Part shown: positions 21,931-33,999 of the stretch, in pieces
How the letters are laid out: every line of letters begins with the position of its first letter
Position numbering within the stretch: position 1 is the first letter of the stretch
DNA from: Termitomyces sp. T153
Taxonomy: Eukaryota; Basidiomycota; Agaricomycetes; Agaricales; Lyophyllaceae
DNA: 64,000 nt
Assembly: GCA_018296165.2 (NCBI GenBank)
Contig: JACKQL020000001.1
Location: forward strand, 496,001 to 560,000
Direction: 5' to 3'
Notes under the pieces: generated by a model
The model's database searches: none
The model's input: only the letters and a program-made list of their open reading frames with translations
What the model was told of the DNA's origin: nothing
Made by a program: the position numbers and the translations under genes

Positions 21931-23290
21931 AACAACATCATGACTCTCGAGTGGCTGGACATCCTGGAAGGTGGAAGATGCTAAAGCTGGTATCCTAGAA
22001 CTATTGGTGGCCACAGATCTCCTGATATGTAGGCACCTACACTAGCACCTGCAACCTCTGTTTCTGCACCAAACCTTGCTGCCAAGCACTCATGGGCCAG
22101 CTCCACCCACTTCCTATTCCAGCTGCTTGCTGGAGTATTGCATTAGTGGATTTCATTGTAGAACTCCCAGATGCTCATGGGTACAATGCTGTGATGGTAG
22201 TGGTGGACCTCTATAGCAAACGGGCTCACTTCATACTACCCACACCACATGCTCTGCCTTGGGAGTGGCCAGCCTGTACGGTAAGAATGTCTGGAAACTC
22301 CATGGTCTGTTAGATGGGTATGTCTCAGACTGGGGCCCCCAGTTTGTGGCAGAATTCACTTGAGAACTGTATTGCCTGCTAGGCATAAAGCTCCATACCA
22401 CCATGGCCTATCACCCTCAGTCGGACAGGCAGACAGAATGTGTTAACCAGTAACTGGAACAGTATCTCCACCTGTTTTGTAATGAGAGGCAGGATGACTG
22501 GGATGAGCTGCTGCCAGATGCAGAATTCCAATACAACAACCACATTCACTCTTCCACACAGATGACTCCATTCTTCCTGGACACTGGCAGGCACCCTCAC
22601 ATGGAATTTGAACCTCGGGCATGCCCCTCAGAGAATGGCTCCATCAACGAGTTTGTGAACCAGATGAGAAGGGCACAGGAGGAGGCAAAAGCTCCATTGG
22701 TGAAGGCCAAGGAAGACATGGCAAGGTACTATGATTGCAGATGGACACCTGCTTCAGTTTACAAGCCTGGGGACTGTGTGTACTTGGATAGCTCAGACAT
22801 TAAGACAACAAGGCCATCCCTGAAGCTGTCACATTGTCATCTGGGCCCCTTCATGGTGGAGAAGAAGGAAGAGCCTTTGGCATACTGACTTAAACTCCCA
22901 GCAGGCCTGCACCAACTGCATTCAGTCTTCAATGTGGTCAAGTTGTTTCCAGCTCCAGAGGATCCAATCCCAGGCTGTCACTCTAAGCCACCCCCACCCC
23001 CACCACCAGTCCTGGTCAATGATGAGGAAGAGTATGAGGTGGAGGAAATCTTGGACAGCAGAGTATTCTGAGGGAAGTTGCAGTTCAAGGTGAAATGGAA
23101 GGGATATGGCATTGAGAACATCTCTTGGGAACCACAGGCTAATGTTCATGCATCAGGCTTGGTCCAGGACTTCTACCATAGGCATCCCAATGCCCCAAAA
23201 GCAATTTGAGGCATCTACTCTATTTCACCAGCTGACCAGGCAATTCATGACTTCTTCTACCCAGTGCATTGAGGCACCGCATCCTAGAGG
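21931..23290 (+). pseudogene. Chromovirus integrase and chromodomain relic
   Basis: The plus-strand reading gives a zinc-binding HHCC region (HDSRVAGHPGRWKML), the integrase core (ALVDFIVELPDAHGYNAVM, then [12 protein letters not shown]), an integrase tail (22562-22888, PFFLDTGRHPHMEF, RWTPASVYKPGD), and a chromodomain (VEEILDSRVF, a stop, then LQFKVKWKGYG, ISWEPQANV). It ends at a stop at 23208-23210, followed by a purine tract with ten Gs at about 23289-23297 and an LTR. Chromodomains of this class guide integration to heterochromatin. Several stops make it inactive. Confidence 0.8.
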
Positions 23291-23300
23291 GGGGGGGTGA

Positions 23301-23733
23301 TGTCAGGGGATGTCTCACTTGTTTCCCCTTCTCCTCCTCCAGTTCTTATCAGATTTGCTCCATTATAGTTTTCCTTTATTCTTCTTCCTTTTCCCTATCT
23401 ATTGGTCCTAGTTTCAGCCCTCAGGCTACACCGGTTCTCTGTCAATAATTCAGACAAGTGTGGCTCCTTTAACACTGCCACTGGCTTATATAACTGCTGA
23501 CCAATTGCTGACACATCACTTGTGTCTTTTTTCTCTGTCATACTGTACAGTTGTTTCTCATGCTTCTGAAGCCTCTGAAGCATCACACCTGGCCTAGGGA
23601 ATCCCCAGACTTGTTCTCTTTGGATTTCCCTTTGCCAGGTGAGTTCAGGAGACACTACAGTACTGAATAGACTTTGGATTTCCCTTTGCCAGCTGTGTGA
23701 TTGAGCCACAGCCTCCAGAGGTCGCCCTTACAA
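23301..23733 (+). repeat. Chromovirus LTR (433 bp), between integrase end and gag start
   Basis: Runs from TGTCAGGGGATGTC to GCCCTTACA and is the inverted counterpart of 1770-2210. On its left it abuts a 3'-type purine tract. On its right it abuts gag, but the leader with the primer-binding region seen at 1730-1769 (GCAGAACAAG on sense) is missing. Confidence 0.8.
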
Positions 23734-23825
23734 CTACCCCCTGTGCTACCCCTATGATCCAACCAACTCCTCCAGTACCTTCTCCTGATGCTTTGAGCCC
23801 CTAAGATAATATCTGGAGTTGTTTT

Positions 23826-26800
23826 TTGACTCTAGAGACACAGGTACAACTTACCCAAGCCTCCATTACCTTTCTCACTGCTGGACTTGCTGGATTAAAT
23901 CAGATGACTGAAGTGGTGTCCCTCTCCTTCCAGACCCTCCTGAAACATCTCTCTCTTGCTCCTATTGGCCCCCCTACACCTTCAGCAGCTGTGGAGAGGT
24001 TTTTTCTGCACCTAGCTTGGACCTTTCAGCTTCAACATATGCATTGCATGTGTTCTGGCATTCTGGATGAGTGAACAGTTTCAAGGACTGGAAGGAGTTT
24101 GAGAAGGATTTCCAAGCCAAGTTCTTCTCCCTTGACCCTGAAAAGACTGCAGCTCTTGCATTTTGAGACTGAAACCAGTACAGTCAAGGAAAGCAATCCC
24201 TGAATGAGTATATTGACTTGTTCCATGTATTGGTTCAGCAGGCTGGATATCTAGATGGCCTACAGCTCTGCCTCACCTTCTGTAATGGACTTCACTCCTA
24301 TCTTATGGATTGTCTCAATAGCATGGCTGAAGAGCACTTAATGACAAATGCATTGATGCCTGGTACAAGGTAGCATGTGAGCAGTGACAGTTGATGGAGC
24401 TGAAGCCTGAACTGTGATGCACATAGCATCCCTCAACTGCCCTCTGCCCTCTGGCTGCCCCATGAGCAGGTTCATTTCTCCCTGCTCTATCCCATGTCAC
24501 TCTATTCCATATTTGACCTCCAATTCCCACATGCACCCTACCTCAGGGAGTCCCCATGGACATTGATGCCTCCCAGCAGCAATCCTCTACTCCACTGCTT
24601 TGTCAATGCTGTGGGAAGGCTGGCCACTTTGCTTGTTACTGTTCCCAAGGGTTAGAGGTGTGCTATCTCTCTTAATCTGAGCAAGAAGAACTGCTGGTCC
24701 AACTCCTGGCAGCTTGAGATGCAGCAAAAGCCCTCTCCCCTAATACTTCTGCAGTTGCTCCCTCAGCTGAGCTTGCACAAGAGTTGGAGGTTGAGCTCAT
24801 TGAGTTGGAGGAGGATTTTTTAGGAAGGCAACAAGTGACCTATACACTCCCATTGCCAAATACCAATCATTTTTCCCCCTTGTCAGTAAGATAGGCAACA
24901 TTCATACTTGACAAGCCCACATGACTCAAAGTGTGACAAACATGCTAGGAAGCAGGAAATTAGAAACTCCTTTCTCAGTTCATTGAATTTAAACAATTGG
25001 AAAAGAACAAGTTCTGCAAATTACCCATGAAATGTTCATTTATGATCTTAGAGTATTTTTGAAATGTGGAGGAGAGTTCACAAAATAGAGAAAAGAGGGA
25101 ATTTCCATCACATTACATCTATGTATTCAGTAAAGATGCCAAAAAGTTGACACATCAACGTATCAACATCAACTGCTCTTACTAGTCCTGAAATTAGATT
25201 TGCTACACATTCCATTTGCTTTATAGATGCTTATTCCAAAGGTATTAATGGCAGGCAGGTAGCCTGTGCAGGCAAGAAGCACTGGGGACATCAAGTCTTA
25301 CCAGAGGCTCTCATGAAGGACCTGGAGAAAGCTAGGCAGAGTTAAAGAGATGAAAGTGAGTAAACAGTGGTAGATACAACATATTTGGTGTATTTCTTGA
25401 CTTGAAAGTAAGATACATATGCACTAATCAATGTATTATGTTATGTGGTGTTGTATCAGCATAATTGACATGTGCTTGACAGTGACCTGGACTGGCTTCA
25501 CATGTTGATGGTCACATCCCAGTCACCTCACATGGGTTTTTTGAGTATGAATGTCACCTATCTTAGAATAAAACATATCTGTTGCAACACTTGATGCTAT
25601 GACCAAAATGATAAGCCCCCCTTAGACATTGAAAACCCCCCTCCAATGAAAGTCTCCACTGGGAACATGCCTCCTTGCCCATGCTCTCAGACTCCTGCTT
25701 GGGAATGCCATCTCCCCTGCTGTTATGTTGTTGCTTCCACTCCTTTTGCCAACTTATTGAAGCTATAAGTGGAGATGACAGACACCCAGCAGATCTGGAG
25801 CATTGTTTCCCTGTTGGATAGCAGAGCAACTGGCCTCTTTCTAAATGCAAAATATGTGCAATGACACCACCTCACTACTTGCCTCCTATCTCATCCAATC
25901 CCTAGTTACAATGTGGATGGCATGCTCAATGAAGCAGGCTCCATCCATTCTGTGGTTGATCTGGTTGCTCACTATCAAAATCACTCAGAATGTGCCACTT
26001 TTGCTGTTACCTTGGGGAAGCAAGATATGATCTCAGGGTTGACCTGGCTATGTGGATACAACCCCAAAATTTACTGGACAAAGGGTGAGGTACAGATGAG
26101 TTGCTGCCCCCATTGTTGCATGACCTATGCAAAGGAGGCTAGCCCACAAAGAGTGTGGAGTAAAGGCCCATGAGCATGCTGCTATGTGCACCTGTCATGC
26201 AGGGCATCTCCTATATGCTGATTTTGACCTTCTGGATCCCTCCCTTTCAGCATTCCCTCATAGGGAGGCCTCCTATGAGAATGTCCAAAGTGTTGGGTGT
26301 GAACTTCAGGAGGAAAATGGATGCAAAGGGGAATTGCTGGCACCTCAGACTTGGAGTCTCCAGACAATATCATTGAAGTAGGTGATAGGATTTATGCTAC
26401 AATGTTCCACCTCCCCTCCTATCGTAATGGAGATCCAAGCCAGTCAGACAACTTCTCAATAACTGGCTAAGGCATTTGCAGCAAACTCTTAGCCCAAACC
26501 ATGATGTAGCACAGTTCCTCATCACCTCCATGACTTTTGAGGATATATTCTCTAAGGCATCATTTGATTTGTTTCCAGAGCACAAGCAATGGGATCATGT
26601 GATTGAGCTGCTGCCTGACAAAGAACCATCCAGCTGCAAAGTCTATTTGCTTGCACCTTGTGAGCAGGAAAAGGTGGATTTGTTCTTGCAAGAAAATTTT
26701 AGCTCTGGCCAGATACAACTCTCCAAGTCCCCAATGGCTTCCCCAGTCTTTTTCATTGCTAAAAAGGATGGGTCCCTTCATCTGGTTCAGAACTATCAAG

Positions 26801-28025
26801 TCTTGAATGTGATGACAGTGAAGAACCACTACCCCTTGCCACTCATCTCAGAACTTGTCAACAACCTTGAAGGCACATCCTACTTTCACTGAGTTGGATG
26901 TCCATTGAGGCTACAACAATATGCACATCAAGAAAGGGGTATGGGTGGAAGGCAGCATTCTGAACTAATTTCAGACTCTTTGAACTTTTGGTAATGTTCT
27001 TTGGCCTCACTAATAGCCCTACTACCTTCCAGACAATAATGAAAAACATTTTCTGTGATCTGATTGCAGAAGGTGTTGTTTGTATCTTGATGCCATTTTT
27101 ATCTACACCAAGACCTTGGAGGAACATTGTTGGATTGCATGCATTGTCTTAGAATGCCTCTGCCAACACCAGCTCTACCTTAAGCCTGAGAAGTGTGAGT
27201 TCAAGCAGACACTAATCATCCCACATGGAATGGCTGAGATGGACCCAGTCAATGTGGCAGGTGTAGCAGAGTGGCCAGAGCCAAAGAACAAAAAAGAAGT
27301 CCAGGCCTTTTGGGGCTTTATCAACTTCTACCAGAGGTTTATTTAGGTTCTCTCACCATGCATGCCCTCTCTTTGACCTCACTGTCAAGGACACAGCATG
27401 GCAATGGGAGTCCTTGCAGCAAGCTATCTTTGACACCCTCAAGTAAGCCATTACCTCTAAACCAGTCCTCCTATTCATTGATGACAACTCCCCCTTCTGT
27501 GTTGAAACTGATAGCTCTGACTCTGCTATGGGAGCAGTCCTCTCCCAGCAGTCAAATGAGGATGGCAAGTGGCATCCAGTATCCTTCTACTCAAAAAGCC
27601 TCAATGCAGTAGCATGGAATTACAAGATCCAAGATGAGGAAATGCTTGCCATTCTTTAGTCCTTTGAAGAATGGCAGGCAGCATTTTCTTGAGGGTGCAC
27701 AGCACAAGTTTGAAGTTTGAGCAGACCACAAGAACCTTGAGTACTTCTATATGGCAAAGAGTCTCAATTGATGCCAAGCTCAATGGTCTTTGTATCTGGC
27801 TAACTTTGACTTTTTGCTGCATCACAAACCTGGATAGAGCATGAGCAGACTAGAAGCATTGTCCAGAAAAGCTGATCATGGCATGGCACAGGAGCAGGCA
27901 ATAATAACAACTCCTCAAGCCTACCTTTTTGCCATCCATGCTCTAGAAGAGATTGTGATCTAAGAATGAGACAAACATCTTTGAGGACATCCAACAAGGG
28001 AACTTGGAGGGTGTGCAGGAGGATG
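23826..28025 (+). pseudogene. Chromovirus gag-protease-RT-RNase H relic
   Basis: Domains in plus order: Gag (23826-24170, same METQVQLTQAS-type start as at 1653); CCHC zinc knuckle with all four ligands (24607-24648, CQCCGKAGHFACYC); protease (about 25805-26080, DSRATGLFLN where the usual site is DSGATG); RT (26476-27350, with SPMASPVFFIAKKDG and YPLPLISELV, then YLDAIFIY where YxDD has lost one Asp, then FWGFINFYQRFI); RNase H (about 27460-27850, ETDSSDSAMGAVLSQQ, LHHKPG); and a linker to about 28025. It is interrupted by a short TIR element at 24887-25565 and ends where a Tc1 relic begins. Integrase is absent here but present upstream of the LTR. Confidence 0.8.
24887..25565. mobile_element. 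Short non-autonomous DNA transposon (679 bp) with terminal inverted repeats
   Basis: The left end TAAGATAGGCAACATTCATACT and the reverse complement of the right end match at 20 of 22 positions. The two mismatches are CA against TG, as from an ancestral CG. It interrupts the chromovirus between the zinc knuckle and the protease. A TA at each outer edge would fit a Tc1/mariner-type TA target, but other boundaries are possible. No transposase frame lies inside. Confidence 0.65.
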
Positions 28026-28029
28026 CTGT

Positions 28030-28407
28030 GGCTTCTCAAACCACTTGTTAGTCCTCTTGGAGTTGTGTCTGGGGTCATTGTCCTGTTGAAAGAAGCAGGC
28101 ACCCTCCTCCATCTCCAACTTCTTAAAGCTCTCCTTCACACAGTACTGCTTTGCATTCATGATTGCCACCACCTCTACCAGTTTTTCTACTCCATTACAA
28201 CCCATACAGCCCCATACCATGAGATTATTCCCTCCTCCATGCTTCACACAGTAGGTGAATTCATTCAGTCTGACTATCTTCCCTTTATAGCTTCTACATG
28301 AGAGCATTGCAAAGGAGTGGGTTGAAATACCACTAGAGGTATGCCAAAGACTGATAGAAAGCATGCCTAGAAAGATTCAAGCAGAAAATGAAGGACATAC
28401 AAAGTAA
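28030..28407. pseudogene. Tc1-like transposase relic with inverted catalytic part
   Basis: On the minus strand, 28305-28030 encodes the central DDE domain of a Tc1-type transposase (VKHGGGNNLMVWGCMG, then ACFFQQDNDPRHNSKR, then WFEKPQ). On the plus strand, 28309-28407 encodes the C-terminus of the same protein type (KEWVEIPLEVCQRLIESMP, ending GHTK, stop). The two parts point in opposite directions, so the relic has been rearranged. The N-terminal DNA-binding part is not seen. Confidence 0.7.
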
Positions 28408-28713
28408 TAGATGCCAAAATTAGTGAATATTTGAACATGGCCATTACTCTATCAGTTTCAATTCAAATTACATAAGTATAGATGTGATCTATAGCTAAAA
28501 TGCCATAGTATTTTACATGATTTAATTGAAATTCTAGGAACTTCCAATCTCTCATGCCAATGTCATCTTTCAAAAAGTATGAAACATTGAGACAGTTTTT
28601 TGAGCTACTGGATCTCACTTTTCTTGATACCTATTCCTATGACTCATGACATCTGTATTATTGTTTCTTCCTTATGCCCATCATATAGGTAGGCCAAAAT
28701 GTACAAGTTGTTT
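28408..28713. other. AT-rich DNA with no recognised gene
   Basis: It lies between the Tc1 relic and the copia LTR fragment. It may be the flank of the Tc1-like element. No coding motif was recognised. Confidence 0.4.
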
Positions 28714-28876
28714 TGTTGAGTACAACAGTCAACTTTTTCCTAATTCAGTTAACCATATGTTTTTAGTCATTTGTTACTTGTCACACCTCAGTGTTTTCCA
28801 AACCACTGAGGTGTAAGTCAATCTTTATATTACACTTAATATGTTACTCATAATCTGTAGTCTCTCTCTGTTACTT
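28714..28876 (+). repeat. Copia LTR fragment, CpG-decayed
   Basis: From TGTTGAGTACAACAG to CTCTCTCTGTTAC it aligns with the LTR at 40087. Four CpGs of that LTR (GTCGAC, TTCGGT, ACCGTA, CTCGGT) read CA here. It is cut at 28876/28877 by the LINE poly(A) end. It lacks an internal ~60-bp segment present at 40230-40290. Confidence 0.75.
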
Positions 28877-29721
28877 TTTTTTTTCTTTTTTTAGTGGTAA
28901 TCACTGTGGGAGAGTTGACAGTCCACAAAGTTGACCTCTACTCTCCTGGGATATGTTTGTAGGAAATTATGCAGTATCTTATAGCCAGGTAAGTCTGGAG
29001 CCACTCCAAAGGAAATGCATTTATGCACTGAGTGTGGGACTTGTTTAACCAATACCCACTAAAACCTCAGTTGCCTTCCTCCAGGCTTTGGCTGGGTCTA
29101 CTCTCTTGGGCAGGAAATTCTTCCACATGTTTTTTACCCTTTCCACACTCTTTGCCTTCCTGCCAAAGCAGGACTTATTGGTAGCTAGGCAGTCCAATCT
29201 CATCCATTGGGCAATTGCCCTCCTTGGTGTATTTTTTATTTCTACTTCATTTAGTTGTCTTTTGGAGTCTGCCTCTCTTGAGATCCACCATTCACACCAT
29301 ATCTTCCATATGGTACATGAAGCTTCCAAGATGATCATCCTGGAGAATCTGCTTGCTCCTTGTTTATCTCTGCCTTTTCCATCACTATTAGCGCACACCC
29401 TAGCTGTTTGCCCAGTGATGGCTTATCAAATATCAGTCCTCTCTTTTCATGGATTTTTAGTGTCAGGTCCCATACTACATCTTGACCTGAAACTAGACAT
29501 TCTGTCAGTATATGGTCTACTGACTCATGTACATTGTCACAGAGGCCACATAGTGCCCTTCTTTCAACATTTGGAATACTCTACCAATATCAGCTTACTT
29601 TGTACCCATTGTGCATAGTTTTCCATAGGAAAGCTCAGGTTTCTTTTGACAGGTTTTTGTCTTTCAGGGATTCCCATATTCTACTGTCTGTCAGTAGCTC
29701 ATTAGTCTCATCATGTACTGC

Positions 29722-32700
29722 CTACCTCATCATATCTAGGTGTATTATAGTTCCCCTCCTATATGAGGTAGGCTTTGATTCTATTATTTCTTGGTATAGC
29801 TGTGCTTGCATGACATGAGCTAATTTTGCCCTTTGGAGGTCATATCCATATGGTATGCTCATGTCTATGTTATCTGGGGCTAGCTTTCTTGCTCCTTCAT
29901 TTGCAAGTTTATCTGCTTCTTTGTTGCCTTCTATTCCACTATGGCCTTTAACTTTTTCAAAGAGGGTGATCCCTTTTCTGTATTTCAGTCTAGCTACTAG
30001 CATATTCATTAGATTGCAGTTCATGACCCCTATCCAGCCAGTATCCTCATATTTCTTCAAATTTGTGGTTAGACTGTCAAGAACCAGTTTAGAGTCACTC
30101 AGGATCTTCAAGGGCTGGTCTATTGGGGCAATCATATCAACTCTCAGTATTGCTACCACTTTCCCTGTGTTATTCATCTGTTGTAGGTTCATTGGTAATC
30201 TTACAGCTTCATTTCTGCCATCATCCTTTCCAAACTAGACTCCTGCTCCTGCTACTGCATCCACAATGCTGTTTCCAAGACACAATCCATTTGTATAGAC
30301 TTTGGTTAGTTTTAGGGGGGTCAGGCTTTGTCTGGTATAGTCTACCTTGTTGGTGTCTGGTTTGTTTTGCAGTTTTATGGAAACTCTGATGCCTTCTTTT
30401 AGAAATCCCTTAATCATCATTTCTGGGTTGAACACTTCTCCTTCTGACCTTCTCTGGAGCTCCTACACATCCTTTGTCAGACCCCTCACCACTTCTAGCA
30501 CTCATGGGGACCATTTTTGTCCTAGTTTGCTCATCCAATCCTGTGCACTTTTCCCACACCTATGTGGGTTCTTGCACCCCATACTCCTCATTTCTTTACA
30601 TGATTCACATGCACAGTTTTGTCTACATTTATGTCTTGGGTTCAGTACCAAATCCACTTTACCTGCAAGTGTCATCATTTCTCCCACTGTGGTCATTCTT
30701 TGGCAGATTGCCTGTGCTGAGTTTGTTCTCAGGTTTTTTAATTCATGCAATCCCAAGTGGAACTATATTGGCATTTGCTCTTTCAGGGATCTCTCCATCA
30801 CTGTCAGACAGAAGCTCACATTGTACTTCTTTGCAATTCTTAGCATACATTGTATTGACACTGGCAGGCCTTCTTCACAGGTCCAGGTGTTGATGCTAAG
30901 GAACTGGAGAAAAGTATTATAGAAGGTGTCTCCCTCCATGTTCTTCCATCTCTTAGCCAGTCTTCTCCATATGATGTTGTCCACCACTTCTGCCTACCTT
31001 GGTCTCATCCCTCCAAAATCAAAGTATCTCTTTGCTTTCATCAGCTCAACTGCCTTGTTTCTCACTTTCATGCTTAGGAGCTTCTATCCTCCCCTCTTAT
31101 GTGGCAGGGACATGGTCTCCATACTCACTAGTTGGCTACTTCCTTTGCCCCACATAAAATTTCATATCATTTTAGTGAGCTCACTTTCCACTTGTGCAGG
31201 CATGCCTTGGACACATGTTCTGTACTGTGTCCTGCTTCCCACCACCATATTTACCATGAGGTGCTTTTCTTCTATGATGGGTTTACTCTTTCCCCATCTT
31301 TTCAGGTCCCTGGCTACTATTTCTAGTATCAGTGTCTATATGCTACTGTCCTCTATTCTGTTACTATGAAAGTGCCCAGGAGTCTAGTGGCCTCACCATC
31401 TTGCACAATTTTTATGTCCCCTGGTATTCTGGACCCATGTCTTTGTGTCCGTCTTGTCATTACTAGGGCATCTCTGTGTTCCTTCATCCCTACTGGGACT
31501 ATTACTGTCTTAGGTATGTTAAACTTTGCACCATTTATTTAGTATTTTCTTTAGGTCCTTAAGCCTATCAAGCTTTGACAGGTAGACCATTGTATCATCT
31601 GCAAAGAGGGTCATTATTAGCCTTCCAGCATGTTTCCCTGTTTCAAAACCTCTTAGTTTCAATCTTCTCAGTATTTGCACCAGGGATTTGATCATGATGT
31701 TAAAAAGTAAGCATGACATTGGGTCTCCCTGTCTCACTCCCCTTGTCACCTTAAAGGGGGTACTCATTTCTCCATTCAGCATAACAGTTGTGTAGGCATC
31801 CTTGTACAGTTCTTGGACCATTTTAATGAAGGGTTTTGGGAAGTTGAATTGTCATAGGGAGTCCCATAGGAAGGGGTGTAGGATCTTGTTATAGGCTTTC
31901 TCTTGGTCAAGACAGACAATCATCTCATTTTCTCTTCTCTCCTCACATTGCCTTATCATGAGGTGTGCTAGCTCAGTCTGATCCTCAATTCATCATCTTT
32001 TTATGAAGCCTGCTTGGTCTTCATTTATTATGTCCTGCGCCATCTCCCCTATATGTATGGACAACATTTTTGTCAAGATTTTATAGTCTGTGTTTAGGAC
32101 AGTTATGGGCCTATAGTTGCTTGCTTCTGTTTGGTCCCCTTTCTTGTATATTGGGCACATCCATCCCTCAGCAAAATTTGTGGTACTGTCTATTCCATGC
32201 TTCCATATGTCGTTGAAGACCTTTGTTGGCATCATGACTATATCAAATCTCTTTTCTTCATCCTCATTTTTGTTTTCAAACCTATTGTTGAGTACTTTCC
32301 ATACCTCCTGTGGAATACTGTCAAGTCCTGCTGCCTTCCCATTTGGCAGGCTGTTTAATGCATTCTTTACCTCCATTATCGTGATCTGGTTATCCAGCTT
32401 CTCATACTGTTCCTGCAGAATTTTCTTATCTATTAGGGACAGGATTCTGTTCATTTTTTGTGTTTGGGTCTGCATGTCTACTTGGGCTCCTTTGTTTTGG
32501 AGGTTTTTATGGTAACTCTTCATAATTTTGGCCATTTTATGTGACCTGCATTCAAGGCCTCCACCTTTGTTTGCTAGTCTCTTCAATGCAACAGTTACAT
32601 CTCTCAGTTTTGCCTCTTTATTTATGTTTATCCAGGGTTTTGATAGTGTTTCTCCATGTATTGCATAGCTCATTGCTATCATGTCTCTTGCTCTCTCAGA

Positions 32701-33890
32701 CCTGATCCTCTCTAGATAATGTATCCTGTCATCCAGGAAGGCTGCCTCAAAACTCTTCATACTTTCATCTAACTCAGAGTCATTCTGGATCCTTTCCTTG
32801 TCCCTCAGTAGAGCCTGTATCTCCTTTCTTATTTATCTTTGGTGTTTTGGTTTTTGAATATTCCCTTATCATCTTTACTAACTCCACTTTGAAGGTTTGA
32901 TAGACCATCTGTGGGTAATATATCTCTGTTTGTCTCTCTCCCATTTCATCCATCTCCATCATGTATTTTATTCCAACTTCCTCTAGGGTTCCAATCAGTT
33001 GTTCATCCTCCAGCAGGCCTATTGGGATTGTGTATCTTCCTTCACCCATTGCCAGTCCCCAGGGGTGTAGTATCTTCATAGATACTAATAGGTGGTCAGT
33101 ACTAATACTTGTGTGGTCCATTTTCCAACTGTTCATGTGATTTATCAGTGCTTCTTTTACATATATCCAGTCAATCCTTGACTGGCAGGGTCTTCCAATC
33201 ATGTAGAAGGAGAAGTCTATCTTCATAGGGTTTTCCCTTCACCATCTGTCAGCCAGGCTCAGGTGTGTTTTTAAATTCCTTAATGAGCTTACAGCCAGTT
33301 GGCTGTCTTTGTGCATTGGCATTCTATCTAGTGTGTCTTCTACTATATACATATCTCCTAGTACTATTTGGGGCTTCTTCCCATTGCTCCTTATTGACTG
33401 GTGTTCCTTTAGCTTGCCCCAGAAGTCTTCATTTTGTTTTGGATCATTTGGAGCATATGTTGAGTTCAGCTAGTCCAAGTCAATGCTCAAGAAAATCAGG
33501 GTTTGTTGTTCAAAAATGGAGTTTAGCAGATCCTGCAGATCATCTTTCATATGTGTCTCCTGAACTGCTAAGATGTTGATTTGTTGTTCTTTCATTAGCC
33601 TACATATTTCAGTCCATTTCTGTCTTGTTGATTCAGAGCCTCCACCTTTTATGTTTAGTAATGCTATCTTAACAGCTCCTCTTTTAGCTTTCCCTTTCCT
33701 AGCCTCTCAGACACTTGTCTCTTGGACTATCCATAATTGTCCTTGGTCTAATTTGTTCTGTGTTCCTTGAGTGTCATTCACATGGGGGGTTTGCATAGCT
33801 AAGCTTTCTAGACTTCTAGTTGCAGGCCATTGGTCTTCAGTATATCTTTGTGGAGTTCCCCCAATTTGTTCTGTAGGGTATATTACCAAT
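29722..33890 (-). pseudogene. LINE ORF2 relic: endonuclease, reverse transcriptase, RNase H
   Basis: Endonuclease end: SRIDWIYVKEALINHM and STDHLLVSM. RT: SNYRPITVLNTDYKILT, NEDQAGFIK, then GVRQGDPMSCLLFN and the catalytic FADDTMVYL (31519-31821). Cysteine-rich segment: CRQNCACESCKEM, CGKSAQDW. RNase H: VYTNGLCLGNS (Asn for the first catalytic Asp), LSDSKLVLDSLT and VKGHSGIEGNKEADKLA. The reading frame changes several times with stops between segments, so it is inactive. Confidence 0.8.
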
Positions 33891-33999
33891 CCCAGTGGGT
33901 TGGTCTGGGGTATTGGGATTTAATTTCATTCAGGCCACTACTGAACTGTTTTTATTCTAGCATGTATGTAGATTTTCAGAATTAGTGATGACTATGTCT

